Part shown: positions 1 to 7,341 of the stretch, in pieces
How the letters are laid out: every line of letters begins with the position of its first letter
How positions within the stretch are numbered: position 1 is the stretch's first letter
Source: Candidatus Moraniibacteriota bacterium
GTDB taxonomy: Bacteria; Patescibacteriota; Minisyncoccia; Moranbacterales; UBA9337
Reading direction: 5' to 3'
DNA: 14,648 bases
NCBI GenBank assembly: GCA_003510795.1
Contig: DOKP01000020.1
Span: 8,277-22,924, forward strand
Notes under the pieces: generated by a model
Databases searched by the model: none
Told to the model about the DNA's origin: nothing
What the model saw: the letters and a program-made list of their open reading frames with translations, nothing else
Program-made: the position numbers and the translations under genes

Positions 1-31
1 GATATATCGGGATGGTTTTTTTGTTTCAACT

Positions 32-3000
32 TTATTCTTTATCTTTGATAAAAGTGACAAATAGTACAGGTACCAAAAATAAAGTTAAGAAGGAGGATAA
101 AATTAACCCAAATATGACGGCGCTTCCGAGTGCGCGCCACATTTCGTTGGATAGGGTAATCGGAATAATTCCAAAAATAGTGCAGATAGAAGTAACGAAA
201 ATCGCTTCGAGTCTTGATTTTCCTGCATCAATCACTGATTCAGTAAATGGAATATGGCTATTGATATTTAAATTTATTTTATCAATAAGAATAATGGCAT
301 TTTTAACCACAATTCCGAAGAGGGCCAAGATTCCGATTAATCCAGGAAAACTTAGGCTGATGCCAAAAATAGCTAGTCCCAAAAATGTTCCGATTAAAGC
401 AAGTGGCAAAGTGACCAGAACAATTAATGATTTTTTGAAAGAATTGAATTGAATAATCATAGTTGAGAAAATCAGAATGGCAGCAATAATCATTGCTCTG
501 AGAATGGAGGCTACCGATTCGGCATTTTGTTCATTTTCTCCTCCATAAGTTATTTCGTAACCTTCGGGTAGCAGGTAGTTTTCTGAAAGTTTACTTTGAA
601 ATTCAGCCAAAATTTGATTGGAGTTGGTTTCTTTGGTAGCTCCGGCTGTCAAAAGGACCGTCCTTTTTTGATCAATCCGGTTAATAGTTTCAACTGAAGG
701 TTTAAGTTCAATTTCGGCTACATCTTTTAAATAAACAGGCTCACCTGACATATTTAGAATCTGTAAATTTTGGATTGAATCTAAAGAGGGGATTTTATCT
801 TTATTAAATCTAGCTACGACATTAATGTCTTTGTTGCCCTTGATTACCGTAGAGATAGTATTGCCGGAAATTGCGGTGCGTAAAGTTCCGCCCACTAAAG
901 AAGCATTTAAGTTATAAAGTTCCATCTTGGCGCTGTCTAATTTGAAAGTGTATTCAGCTGGAGACTCTTTAAGAGAGATGTCGCTGTTAACTGTTCCATG
1001 GATGGAATCCAGAACTGATTTTAACTCATGGGCAATTTTGTCTAGCTCTTGTAAATCATCGCCCAATATCTGAGCTTGAAAAGCAGCTCCAGAAGGTGGT
1101 CCGCCAGAGGGACTGCTTACTTTAAGAGTAGCTTCTTGAAATTCGGCTAAATCTTTGCGAATATCTTCCGCGACTTCATAGGATTTTCTAGCTCTTTCTT
1201 TAACGGGTGAGAGCTTGATGGTAATAGAAGCAGTATTGGAAGTATCTTGGACGATGCCAATGTCTCCGCCAGCGCCAGGGTTGCCGACAAGAGTGGAAAA
1301 ATTTATGATTTCCGGATAGACATAAAGTTTTTCTTCTACTTTTTGGATAATTTTATCAGATGCATCTAGGTTTAAGCCGGAAGGCGCGCGCATACTGATG
1401 TAAATTTCTTCAGCATCCGAGGTAGGAAAGAATTCAGTTTTTACGATTCCCATTACGGGCAGAGATACTGAAAAAATGAATAGAACAATTATGGCGCCAA
1501 TAAAACTCCAGCGGGCTTTTTTGGTGGAAGTTATTTTTTTGAGATATTTTTCATAAAGAGGGAGAACTTTGTCAAAATGAATAATTCCATGAATTAATTT
1601 TTGAGAAAAATTTCCATCTTCTCGATTGCCTTGAGAATATAATTTTTCCTTAATAAGTTTGTCGTCTTTCCATTCTTTTTGCGCAAGCAATTTATTTTCT
1701 TTTAAAACTGCGGTACCTTTTTTGAAATACCAAGAGAGCATCCAAATAGTAATAAGAAAAAATAGCGCACTAAAAGCATAACCATAGATATTATGAAATG
1801 TGATGCTAAAAGATCCAATCACCAATAAAAATCCCACAATGAGAAAGAAAAATCTTTTGGTCATTCTAATTCTTTCCAAAACAGCTGCTAGCGGATGATT
1901 TATCATCAAAGCGATAAGGAGAGATGAAGCCAAGGTTACAGAAACAGTAATCGGAATAGATTTGATATATTCTCCAATTATGCCACTAGACATTAAAAGT
2001 GGTAAGAATGCCCAGATAGTGGCTAGCGTAGTAGTTGTCAAAACAACTTTGAAATCATTTAGTACCAATAAGACTGCTTCTTCGGGGGTAAATTTACCCG
2101 TTTTCATATATTGTTTAGTAGCACTTACTACGACGATAGCATCATCAACCAAAAGTCCCAAGGCTAGAAGCAGGGAAAAAATAGAGAGAAAATTTAAAGA
2201 TGTGCCGGTGGCAAGCATTACCCCAAAAGTAGAGAAAAACACCAAGGGAATAGCGAGTCCTGCTACGAAAGCTTCTTTTAATCCCACAATAAGAAACAAA
2301 ACGCCTACTACAAAAACTAAAGTAATAATAAAGTCATGAGCTAATTGTTCAAAATCTTGCTCGATTAAATCGGCCATATTTACGGTGGTCGCATAGTTTA
2401 ATCCACTAGGAAAAGTTTTCAATTGGTCTTGGATAGTTTTTTTAGCTTCATCTACGGTGTCCAAGATAGAGCTTCCGGTTCTTTTAACTATGGCGATACT
2501 AACAGAATTTTGGGGCCGATTGCCGTTTTGAGAAAAACGAGAAAGAATTTTTTTTTCAATTGATTTTTCTTCTACTTGAGCGATATCTTTAAGATAAACA
2601 ACTGCTCCATTTTCCTGGTGGCTAATAGGAATTTGCGCTAACGTAGCAGCATCATAAAAACGAGCATCCGTTCTTACAGGATAATTGTATTCTTTGCCCT
2701 CAAAATTTCCAGCTGGAATAGCTTTATTGGTAGCTGTGATAGCCCCGTTAGCTTGGTCTAAAGAAATATTAAAAAAAGATAGTTTTTGCGGGTCATAAGC
2801 GATATCGAATTCTCGCTCATCTCCTCCGGAAATTTTTACCTCTCGGATTCCAGAAATCTTTTCTAATTCATCTTGAATTTTTTCAGCGTATTCTCGAAGC
2901 GTAAAACCGTCGAAAGGTCCGGTTAATTCAAAAGTAACAATTGGAGTATCATCAAAAGATATTTCCACCACTTGTGGATCATCGGCGTCATCAGGGATAT

Positions 3001-3457
3001 CATTTCGGATAGAAGATAATTTATCTCTCAGTTTTCTCACTGAATTATCAAGATCTTCACTGGCGTTAAATTCTACAGTAACAGAGGAGAATGAATTGGT
3101 TGATTGTGAAGTTATTTTATCTATTCCTGAGACTCCGGAAATATTGGTTTCAATTTTTTTAGTGACCAACTCTTCTACATCGGTAGGGGATGCGCCTGGG
3201 TAAACAGCTGTGATAACAGCAATCGGGATCTTTACCTCGGGATTTGATTCGCGAGGTAATTTGATATAAGAATAGATTCCCCAACCGGACAGAAGGAGAA
3301 TCATTAAAACGACTACCCTAAAATTAACCACAAAAAAGTTTAACCAACTTTTTTTAAGTTCAGGATTAAACTCGAGTTGTTCTAGATAGGCCAAATCACT
3401 AGATTTAATTTTTTTTGACTCTTGAGAAGCTTTTTCTTTAAATATAATATTTTTCAT
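32..3457 (-). CDS. RND-family multidrug efflux permease (AcrB/HAE-1-like)
   Basis: Proton-driven inner-membrane pump subunit, 1141 aa, expected to export drugs or other toxic compounds with the adaptor encoded upstream. Visible features: first transmembrane helix about residues 42-64; the periplasmic porter domain with the YPGASPTDVEELVTKKIE signature (86-103); TM4 with LGLLVDDAIVVV carrying the proton-relay pair D438/D439; TM10 with GIVVKNAIILID carrying K1052, the partner of those aspartates in AcrB. The C-terminus (LVPVLF) is complete. The family norm is about 1030-1050 aa. The excess comes from a roughly 35-residue cytoplasmic N-terminus and a segment between TM6 and TM7 (about 535-650) containing two additional hydrophobic stretches (536-555, 558-577) and a charged stretch. 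It is the last gene of the marR-adaptor-permease operon, 30 bp after the adaptor stop. The start is the first in-frame ATG; I see no Shine-Dalgarno. Substrate specificity cannot be told from sequence. Confidence 0.96.
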   Translation of the reverse strand: MKNIIFKEKASQESKKIKSSDLAYLEQLEFNPELKKSWLNFFVVNFRVVVLMILLLSGWGIYSYIKLPRESNPEVKIPIAVITAVYPGASPTDVEELVTKKIETNISGVSGIDKITSQSTNSFSSVTVEFNASEDLDNSVRKLRDKLSSIRNDIPDDADDPQVVEISFDDTPIVTFELTGPFDGFTLREYAEKIQDELEKISGIREVKISGGDEREFDIAYDPQKLSFFNISLDQANGAITATNKAIPAGNFEGKEYNYPVRTDARFYDAATLAQIPISHQENGAVVYLKDIAQVEEKSIEKKILSRFSQNGNRPQNSVSIAIVKRTGSSILDTVDEAKKTIQDQLKTFPSGLNYATTVNMADLIEQDFEQLAHDFIITLVFVVGVLFLIVGLKEAFVAGLAIPLVFFSTFGVMLATGTSLNFLSIFSLLLALGLLVDDAIVVVSATKQYMKTGKFTPEEAVLLVLNDFKVVLTTTTLATIWAFLPLLMSSGIIGEYIKSIPITVSVTLASSLLIALMINHPLAAVLERIRMTKRFFFLIVGFLLVIGSFSITFHNIYGYAFSALFFLITIWMLSWYFKKGTAVLKENKLLAQKEWKDDKLIKEKLYSQGNREDGNFSQKLIHGIIHFDKVLPLYEKYLKKITSTKKARWSFIGAIIVLFIFSVSLPVMGIVKTEFFPTSDAEEIYISMRAPSGLNLDASDKIIQKVEEKLYVYPEIINFSTLVGNPGAGGDIGIVQDTSNTASITIKLSPVKERARKSYEVAEDIRKDLAEFQEATLKVSSPSGGPPSGAAFQAQILGDDLQELDKIAHELKSVLDSIHGTVNSDISLKESPAEYTFKLDSAKMELYNLNASLVGGTLRTAISGNTISTVIKGNKDINVVARFNKDKIPSLDSIQNLQILNMSGEPVYLKDVAEIELKPSVETINRIDQKRTVLLTAGATKETNSNQILAEFQSKLSENYLLPEGYEITYGGENEQNAESVASILRAMIIAAILIFSTMIIQFNSFKKSLIVLVTLPLALIGTFLGLAIFGISLSFPGLIGILALFGIVVKNAIILIDKINLNINSHIPFTESVIDAGKSRLEAIFVTSICTIFGIIPITLSNEMWRALGSAVIFGLILSSFLTLFLVPVLFVTFIKDKE

Positions 3458-3487
3458 TTTTAGTTCAATTCAAATTAAGTTAGTAGT

Positions 3488-4561
3488 TTATTTATTTTCC
3501 AATACCACCTCATCGCCCTCCTTCACCAATTTGCTGCCATCAATTATTATCTGGTCTTCTTTATTCAAAGTTGTTTTTAATTCAGCCATTTCTCCAAAAA
3601 CTTTTGTTATTTCAACATTTGTTTTTTCCGCTTTTCCATTTTTGATTATAAAAATATAAGTTTCATTTTGACTGATTATTATCGACGACAAGGGCAAAAT
3701 TAAATTCCCTTGATCTTGGGGAGAATAATTAATATCAAATTCTACGCTAACGACTGAACCGATAGCAAGCTTTTGATTGTCCGCAGGTGTCGCTTCAATT
3801 AGAAACCTTTTAGTTTTTTCATCGGCTTGCGGTGATACTAGGCTGATTTTGGCGCTTACGGAATTGTTGTTTTCAACAACCTTCACTGCATCTCCCACCT
3901 TTAAATAGGGCAATTCTTCCTTATCAACAAAAAATTGAATTTCCAATTTTCCTAGTTTAGAAATAGTGGCAATTGCTTGGCCGCTATTGATTGAATCTCC
4001 CATGGAGACAAATTTTTGAGTAATAGTACCTGAGATTGGGGCGCTTACAAATTGTCCATCCAGCGCTCCCTGTAAAGCTGTCTTGGCGCTTGAGAGTTGA
4101 GCTTCGGCTATTTCCTTGAGTCTTTTGTTGGTATAGTTTTCATGATTTTTATAGACCTTTTTAGCTAAACGATAGTTTTGATCAGCCACTTCCAGAGCTG
4201 ATTCTAATTCCCTAACTCGGCTATCTCTGAGTCCGCTTTCTCCAAAATTGGAAATTGTGCCAGCGTTATCAATTGTGGCCAAACGTTGTCCTTGAGAAAT
4301 ATTTTTTCCTAAATCAAAGTTAAGTTGGGTAATCGTTCCGCTAGTGGTGGCTGATAGTGTAACTTGTTGGTTACTGGTGATAATCGCCGGGTAAGTGGCG
4401 GTTTTTTTAAAATTGTAACTAGCTGAAACAGTTTGAGTAGAGACCAAGGTGGGCTTCTTAACTGTAGCTTCTTCGGTGTCTGGTTTTTTTTGAGAAAACC
4501 TAAAAGCTAGGGTGGCCAAGATAGCGATTAGAATGATTGAGATAAATAGCTTTGATTTCAT
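3488..4561 (-). CDS. RND efflux adaptor (membrane-fusion protein, HlyD/AcrA-like)
   Basis: Adaptor subunit, 357 aa, that would dock on the RND permease encoded 30 bp downstream. An N-terminal signal-anchor helix lies at about residues 5-20 with no lipobox cysteine, so it is probably held by this helix rather than a lipid. The first half of the lipoyl-like domain (65-98, with GTITQLNFDLGKNISQGQRL) is followed by a helical hairpin rich in heptad-like Leu/Ala (about 112-165). The second lipoyl half follows (171-200, APISGTITQKFVSMGDSINSG), then beta-barrel and membrane-proximal domains (about 205-357). This is the standard membrane-fusion-protein order, but the hairpin is short compared with AcrA. 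No TolC-type channel gene is in the window. If the host lacks an outer membrane, the adaptor would have to act with the permease alone. No Shine-Dalgarno is evident; the gap to the regulator gene is 20 bp. Confidence 0.92.
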   Translation of the reverse strand: MKSKLFISIILIAILATLAFRFSQKKPDTEEATVKKPTLVSTQTVSASYNFKKTATYPAIITSNQQVTLSATTSGTITQLNFDLGKNISQGQRLATIDNAGTISNFGESGLRDSRVRELESALEVADQNYRLAKKVYKNHENYTNKRLKEIAEAQLSSAKTALQGALDGQFVSAPISGTITQKFVSMGDSINSGQAIATISKLGKLEIQFFVDKEELPYLKVGDAVKVVENNNSVSAKISLVSPQADEKTKRFLIEATPADNQKLAIGSVVSVEFDINYSPQDQGNLILPLSSIIISQNETYIFIIKNGKAEKTNVEITKVFGEMAELKTTLNKEDQIIIDGSKLVKEGDEVVLENK

Positions 4562-4581
4562 AGGGATTATTGATAGTTGAA

Positions 4582-5049
4582 TTATTTTTTATTAAAAACA
4601 TTTTTTAATTTGGCTTCTTCTTTATTCAGAAAAATTGTTAACTTATGCATAAATTTGATATGCTCTTCTATTTCTTTTTTGGTAAAATATTTTTCTTTAG
4701 ATAAATGAAATTTTTCTATTTTATTGAAGGCTTCTTTGACTCGAGATTTCCCCAAGGAAGTTATTTTAAGTAAAGTTTCTCTTTTGTCTTTGCTCTGAAG
4801 GCTTTTATCTCGGGTAATGAGGCCATTTTTCTCTAAAACATTGAGTCTCTGGGTAATGTTGGATTTACTTTTCCCTGTTAACATTAGTAATTCTTTGGCA
4901 GTGGTTACTTTTTTGTTGCGCAAATAACTCAAAATTCGCATGGATGACAAGGATAGTCCCATCGGATGAAAGATGCACTTATTGGCCATGGATTCGATTT
5001 TTTCTCCAATGAAAATGAAATCTTCGGAGGGAATTTTTATGCATTTCAT
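4582..5049 (-). CDS. MarR-family transcriptional regulator
   Basis: Winged-helix DNA-binding regulator, 155 aa, the normal MarR size, acting as a dimer in this family. Helices before the HTH lie at about 8-45; the HTH is 48-77 (TTAKELLMLTGKSKSNITQR then LNVLEKNGLI), with the recognition helix about 60-73. The wing follows with the family's D-x-R pair (D88, R90 in SKDKRETLLKIT). The C-terminal dimerisation helices are 103-150. It is the first gene of an operon with the efflux adaptor and permease, so it most likely represses them and itself. The promoter and an inverted repeat lie about 45-75 bp upstream (see 5095-5124). Two cysteines (C3, C25) sit in the N-terminal helix region, where OhrR-type members carry a redox cysteine, but the match is not strong enough to claim peroxide sensing. 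The effector is unknown. Confidence 0.92.
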   Translation of the reverse strand: MKCIKIPSEDFIFIGEKIESMANKCIFHPMGLSLSSMRILSYLRNKKVTTAKELLMLTGKSKSNITQRLNVLEKNGLITRDKSLQSKDKRETLLKITSLGKSRVKEAFNKIEKFHLSKEKYFTKKEIEEHIKFMHKLTIFLNKEEAKLKNVFNKK

Positions 5050-5094
5050 AGGTTATTTTTCCAAGATTATTTTGACTTATTTCAATTACTAAAT

Positions 5095-5124
5095 TAGTTT
5101 ACTCATAAACTATTTTTTTGTCAA
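5095..5124 (-). promoter_or_regulatory. Promoter of the marR-efflux operon with candidate MarR operator
   Basis: On the minus strand a perfect -35 TTGACA (5119-5124) is followed by a 17-bp spacer and a -10 TAAACT (5096-5101, 4/6 match). An inverted repeat with 7-bp arms, TAGTTTA-ctca-TAAACTA (5095-5112), covers the -10 and half the spacer. Its size and place fit a MarR dimer blocking RNA polymerase, which would make the operon autorepressed. The promoter match is seen directly; the operator role is inference. Confidence 0.65.
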
Positions 5125-5154
5125 GAGATTTTTATTTACTTAAATCCTTTCCTA

Positions 5155-5171
5155 TATTACAATTAGTAATA
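5155..5171. promoter_or_regulatory. Second inverted repeat in the divergent promoter region
   Basis: TATTAC-aatta-GTAATA (6-bp arms, 5-nt spacer) lies just upstream of the ribosome site of the gene at 5198. It overlaps a candidate -10 TATATT (5153-5158) for that gene, whose -35 is poor. It shares the heptamer AATTAGT (5161-5167) with the first operator region (5092-5098). It could be a second MarR site coupling the secreted-protein gene to the efflux operon. At this A/T content an inverted repeat this short can also occur by chance. Confidence 0.35.
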
Positions 5172-5197
5172 AACAAGGAGTTTTTAAAAAACTAAAT

Positions 5198-6394
5198 ATG
5201 CATTACTTAAGCTTTAAAAAATCAAAGATTATATGGGGAATGCTACTTTTAATAGTATTAAGTTTAAGCTTGGGGATATTTTGGTACAAAGTTTCCCAAA
5301 AAAATAAGATAGGCAACCAAAAAATAGTTTTTGAAAACAAGGGCGATGAATATTGGGAGGACGATTTTCGTTTAAAAGAACTTTTGCCAGTAGATGAGGT
5401 TATCCCGCCACCTCCGCCACCCAAGATGGAAAAGATGAAAAGTAGTGGTTGCGTGGCAGATGGTTTATTAAATGGCTACGTGGATGGCACTGACGGCCTC
5501 TTGAAATTGATAAATCGTTCTAAATGTTATTATTTGCACCGCTCTATTGAGACCTGGCTTCAGGCTCCTGACTTTGAGGAGGTCAAGAAGAATATGGGCA
5601 AAATAGAGAAAAAAGAAGTTGTATACGGAATGTTTATTGCCGAGGCTATTAGTACCAAAACCAAATATTATTATGAAGCAGGGGAGCGCGAATTAGATTT
5701 CGATAAAATGTGCCGATCGGGAAGCAAAAATTTCTGGGGAGAACATACCTGCAAACCATCTTTGGCCAAAAAAGAATATCAGCGCTACGTCTTAGATATC
5801 ACCAAAAGAGCGATGGATTTGGGAGTGCAGAGTTTTATGTTTGGACAGGTTTTTTATCAAGACTATATTTCCGAGCCATCAATTGGAATCGTATTGGAAA
5901 AAATGAGGAGATATGCCAGCTTAAAGGGGATGGAAATTGTAATTGGCGCGCAAACCAATGATATCGAGGATGAAAAATATTTAAGACAGTTTGATTTTAT
6001 CGAAGGAGGCGTGGGTTTAACTTCTAGTCTAGCCATCGAGAACGGTCCTTGCTATTCGCGGTGGTGGAAAAAGGAAGGCGATTGGTGCTGGGCTTTGCTT
6101 TGGCATGATAAATTTAAAAATAAGGCCAATAACGTCTTTGCACATTTGGATTGGAGCGGAAAAATGGGAGATGATATGAGCAATTTCACCTTAATGTCTG
6201 ATGGAGAGCGAGCAGAGGCCCTTCGACATTTGGATAGTTATTTCAAGGAGAGGAATGTCGGCTTTCTGATGCCGATGGTGGCGGTTTTACCCAAAGAAAA
6301 CGGCGGATGCCACGGAAAATCCAAGAAATTTTATTCAGCAGATAATAAATATTCTTGCGATGATGAAGATGTGATTAATAGCCTATTGGATTAA
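5198..6394 (+). CDS. Membrane-anchored extracellular protein of unknown function, possibly TIM-barrel/glycosidase-like
   Basis: 398 aa, not assigned to a family with confidence. One N-terminal membrane helix (about 11-30) with Lys before it predicts a signal anchor and an external C-terminal body. A low-complexity stretch with six consecutive prolines (70-75) forms a linker. The body (85-398) contains eight cysteines (85, 110, 172, 185, 285, 297, 371, 387), an even number suited to disulfides outside the membrane. Alternating strand/helix elements such as VVYGMFIAEA (141-150), QSFMFGQVFY (211-220), GMEIVIGAQTND (244-255), FDFIEGGVG (265-273) and VFAHLDW (313-319) resemble a (beta/alpha)8 barrel with acidic and aromatic residues at strand ends, as in glycoside hydrolases. 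That fold is inference only. The ATG is preceded by AAGGAG (5175-5180), one of the few clear Shine-Dalgarno sequences here, but with an unusually long 17-nt spacing. The gene is divergent from the efflux operon. Confidence 0.85.
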   Translation: MHYLSFKKSKIIWGMLLLIVLSLSLGIFWYKVSQKNKIGNQKIVFENKGDEYWEDDFRLKELLPVDEVIPPPPPPKMEKMKSSGCVADGLLNGYVDGTDGLLKLINRSKCYYLHRSIETWLQAPDFEEVKKNMGKIEKKEVVYGMFIAEAISTKTKYYYEAGERELDFDKMCRSGSKNFWGEHTCKPSLAKKEYQRYVLDITKRAMDLGVQSFMFGQVFYQDYISEPSIGIVLEKMRRYASLKGMEIVIGAQTNDIEDEKYLRQFDFIEGGVGLTSSLAIENGPCYSRWWKKEGDWCWALLWHDKFKNKANNVFAHLDWSGKMGDDMSNFTLMSDGERAEALRHLDSYFKERNVGFLMPMVAVLPKENGGCHGKSKKFYSADNKYSCDDEDVINSLLD

Positions 6395-6405
6395 TAATTT
6401 TTTAG

Positions 6406-6472
6406 TTAACGAGTTAATGGATTAACGAGTCGATAGCTAAGATTTAAGATGTATGATTTAAGATTTAAGAAT
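6406..6472 (+). repeat. Adjacent 8-nt and 7-nt short-period arrays
   Basis: Eleven bases after a stop codon, three octamers TTAACGAG, TTAATGGA, TTAACGAG (6406-6429) plus a degenerate fourth (6430-6437) run directly into five heptamers TAAGATT, TAAGATG, TATGATT, TAAGATT, TAAGAAT (6438-6472). Units are imperfect but keep the period. They have no hairpin potential typical of terminators, and no terminator is otherwise visible after the gene at 5198-6394. Confidence 0.75.
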
Positions 6473-6501
6473 TTGTAATTATTTTTATTGTGTTGTTTTT
6501 A

Positions 6502-6541
6502 TGCTAATATGCTAACGTGCTAATATGTTAAAATGCTCATA
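6502..6541 (+). repeat. Octamer array, unit TGYTAANA, abutting a start codon
   Basis: Five in-register octamers: TGCTAATA (6502), TGCTAACG (6510), TGCTAATA (6518), TGTTAAAA (6526), TGCTCATA (6534). The last unit runs into the ATG at 6541-6543 of the RNA methyltransferase gene, leaving no room for a Shine-Dalgarno. The same family recurs at 8264-8295 and 14601-14640 (minus orientation) and at 8327-8366 (plus orientation). Confidence 0.85.
6526..6534 (+). promoter_or_regulatory. Candidate extended -10 promoter for a leaderless mRNA
   Basis: TGTTAAAAT (6526-6534) matches the extended -10 form TGnTATAAT except for one base of the hexamer. It ends 6 nt before the ATG at 6541, so transcription would begin at or next to the A of the start codon. 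No good -35 is visible. It lies inside the octamer array, so the resemblance may be a property of the repeat. Confidence 0.35.
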
Positions 6542-7341
6542 TGTTTATAATTGAAAGCAAAGAGAATAAAAAGATTAAAGAATTAAACAAATTAAAACTT
6601 AAAAAATATCGTCAATTGCGAGGAGAATTTGTAGTAGAAAATTGGAAAATTATCAAAGATGCTTTTGCTAGCAGCATTTATTTTAAAGAACTTTTTTTGA
6701 CAAGAGATTTTTTGGATAAGAATAAAGTCGCATTAGCAGATATGTTGAGTGATGAAAAGAGAGTTTTTTTGGTCAGTGAAAATATTAAAAAAAATCTATC
6801 TTCATTGGACTCTTCGCAGGGAGTTGTGGCCGTTTATGAAAAAAAGGAAATGGCATTAGATTGGAACAAGGACATTATTTATCTTAATGGCATTAATGAT
6901 CCTGGAAATTTGGGAACGATTTTGAGGAGTGCGCTAGCTTTTGGTTTAAAAAATATTGTCCTGGATGAAAAATGTACAGATATCTATAACTTAAAAACTA
7001 TTCAAGCTGCCAAAGATGCGATATTCAAATTAAATATCGTCTTTGATAAAGACAGCGAGATTTTTAGAAAAATAAGAGAAAATAATTTTACTATTTACAC
7101 CACCAATGTCCAAAAAGGCGAGAGTCTTGACGGCATCTTTGAAATAAAGAAAAAGCGCTGCATTATTTTGGGAAGTGAAAGTCAAGGCGTGGATGTAATT
7201 CTAGAAAAAGAAGCAGATAAATTTATAAATATAAAAACCACATCCAGTATAGAATCTTTGAATGTGGCAATTAGTGCAGCTATCATATTTTATGAGTTAT
7301 TTAGAATTTCAGAAAAAGATAGCATAAATCATGATAAATAA
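6541..7341 (+). CDS. SpoU/TrmH-family RNA 2'-O-methyltransferase (RlmB-like)
   Basis: 266-aa SAM-dependent enzyme predicted to methylate a ribose 2'-OH in rRNA or tRNA. The N-terminal substrate-binding domain (about 1-100) begins with the typical ESKENKKIKELNKLKLKKYR pattern and contains GEFVVEN. The C-terminal SPOUT domain has all three motifs: motif 1 NDPGNLGTILRSA (119-131) with the catalytic-type R129; motif 2 IILGSESQGV (208-217); motif 3 ESLNVAISAA (238-247), which forms the trefoil-knot SAM site. Length fits the TrmH/RlmB/TsnR group. The usual MG between motifs 1 and 2 is replaced by KD (158-159 in QAAKDAIFKL), so the exact target is uncertain. Its ATG directly follows an octamer array without a Shine-Dalgarno. 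Its 3' end overlaps the convergent CAP-protein gene by 33 bp. Single-copy context gives no hint of the substrate nucleotide. Confidence 0.9.
   Translation: MFIIESKENKKIKELNKLKLKKYRQLRGEFVVENWKIIKDAFASSIYFKELFLTRDFLDKNKVALADMLSDEKRVFLVSENIKKNLSSLDSSQGVVAVYEKKEMALDWNKDIIYLNGINDPGNLGTILRSALAFGLKNIVLDEKCTDIYNLKTIQAAKDAIFKLNIVFDKDSEIFRKIRENNFTIYTTNVQKGESLDGIFEIKKKRCIILGSESQGVDVILEKEADKFINIKTTSSIESLNVAISAAIIFYELFRISEKDSINHDK

Noticed and set aside
12..452. 146-codon plus-strand frame opposite the RND permease C-terminus
   Set aside because: It is fully antisense to a well-supported coding region, with no domain or ribosome site.
1962..2339. 125-codon plus-strand frame opposite RND TM4-TM6
   Set aside because: Shadow of the permease gene; composition follows the opposite strand's hydrophobic codons.
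6502..6541. CRISPR-like repeat array
   Set aside because: Units are 8 nt with no spacers, and no cas genes are present.
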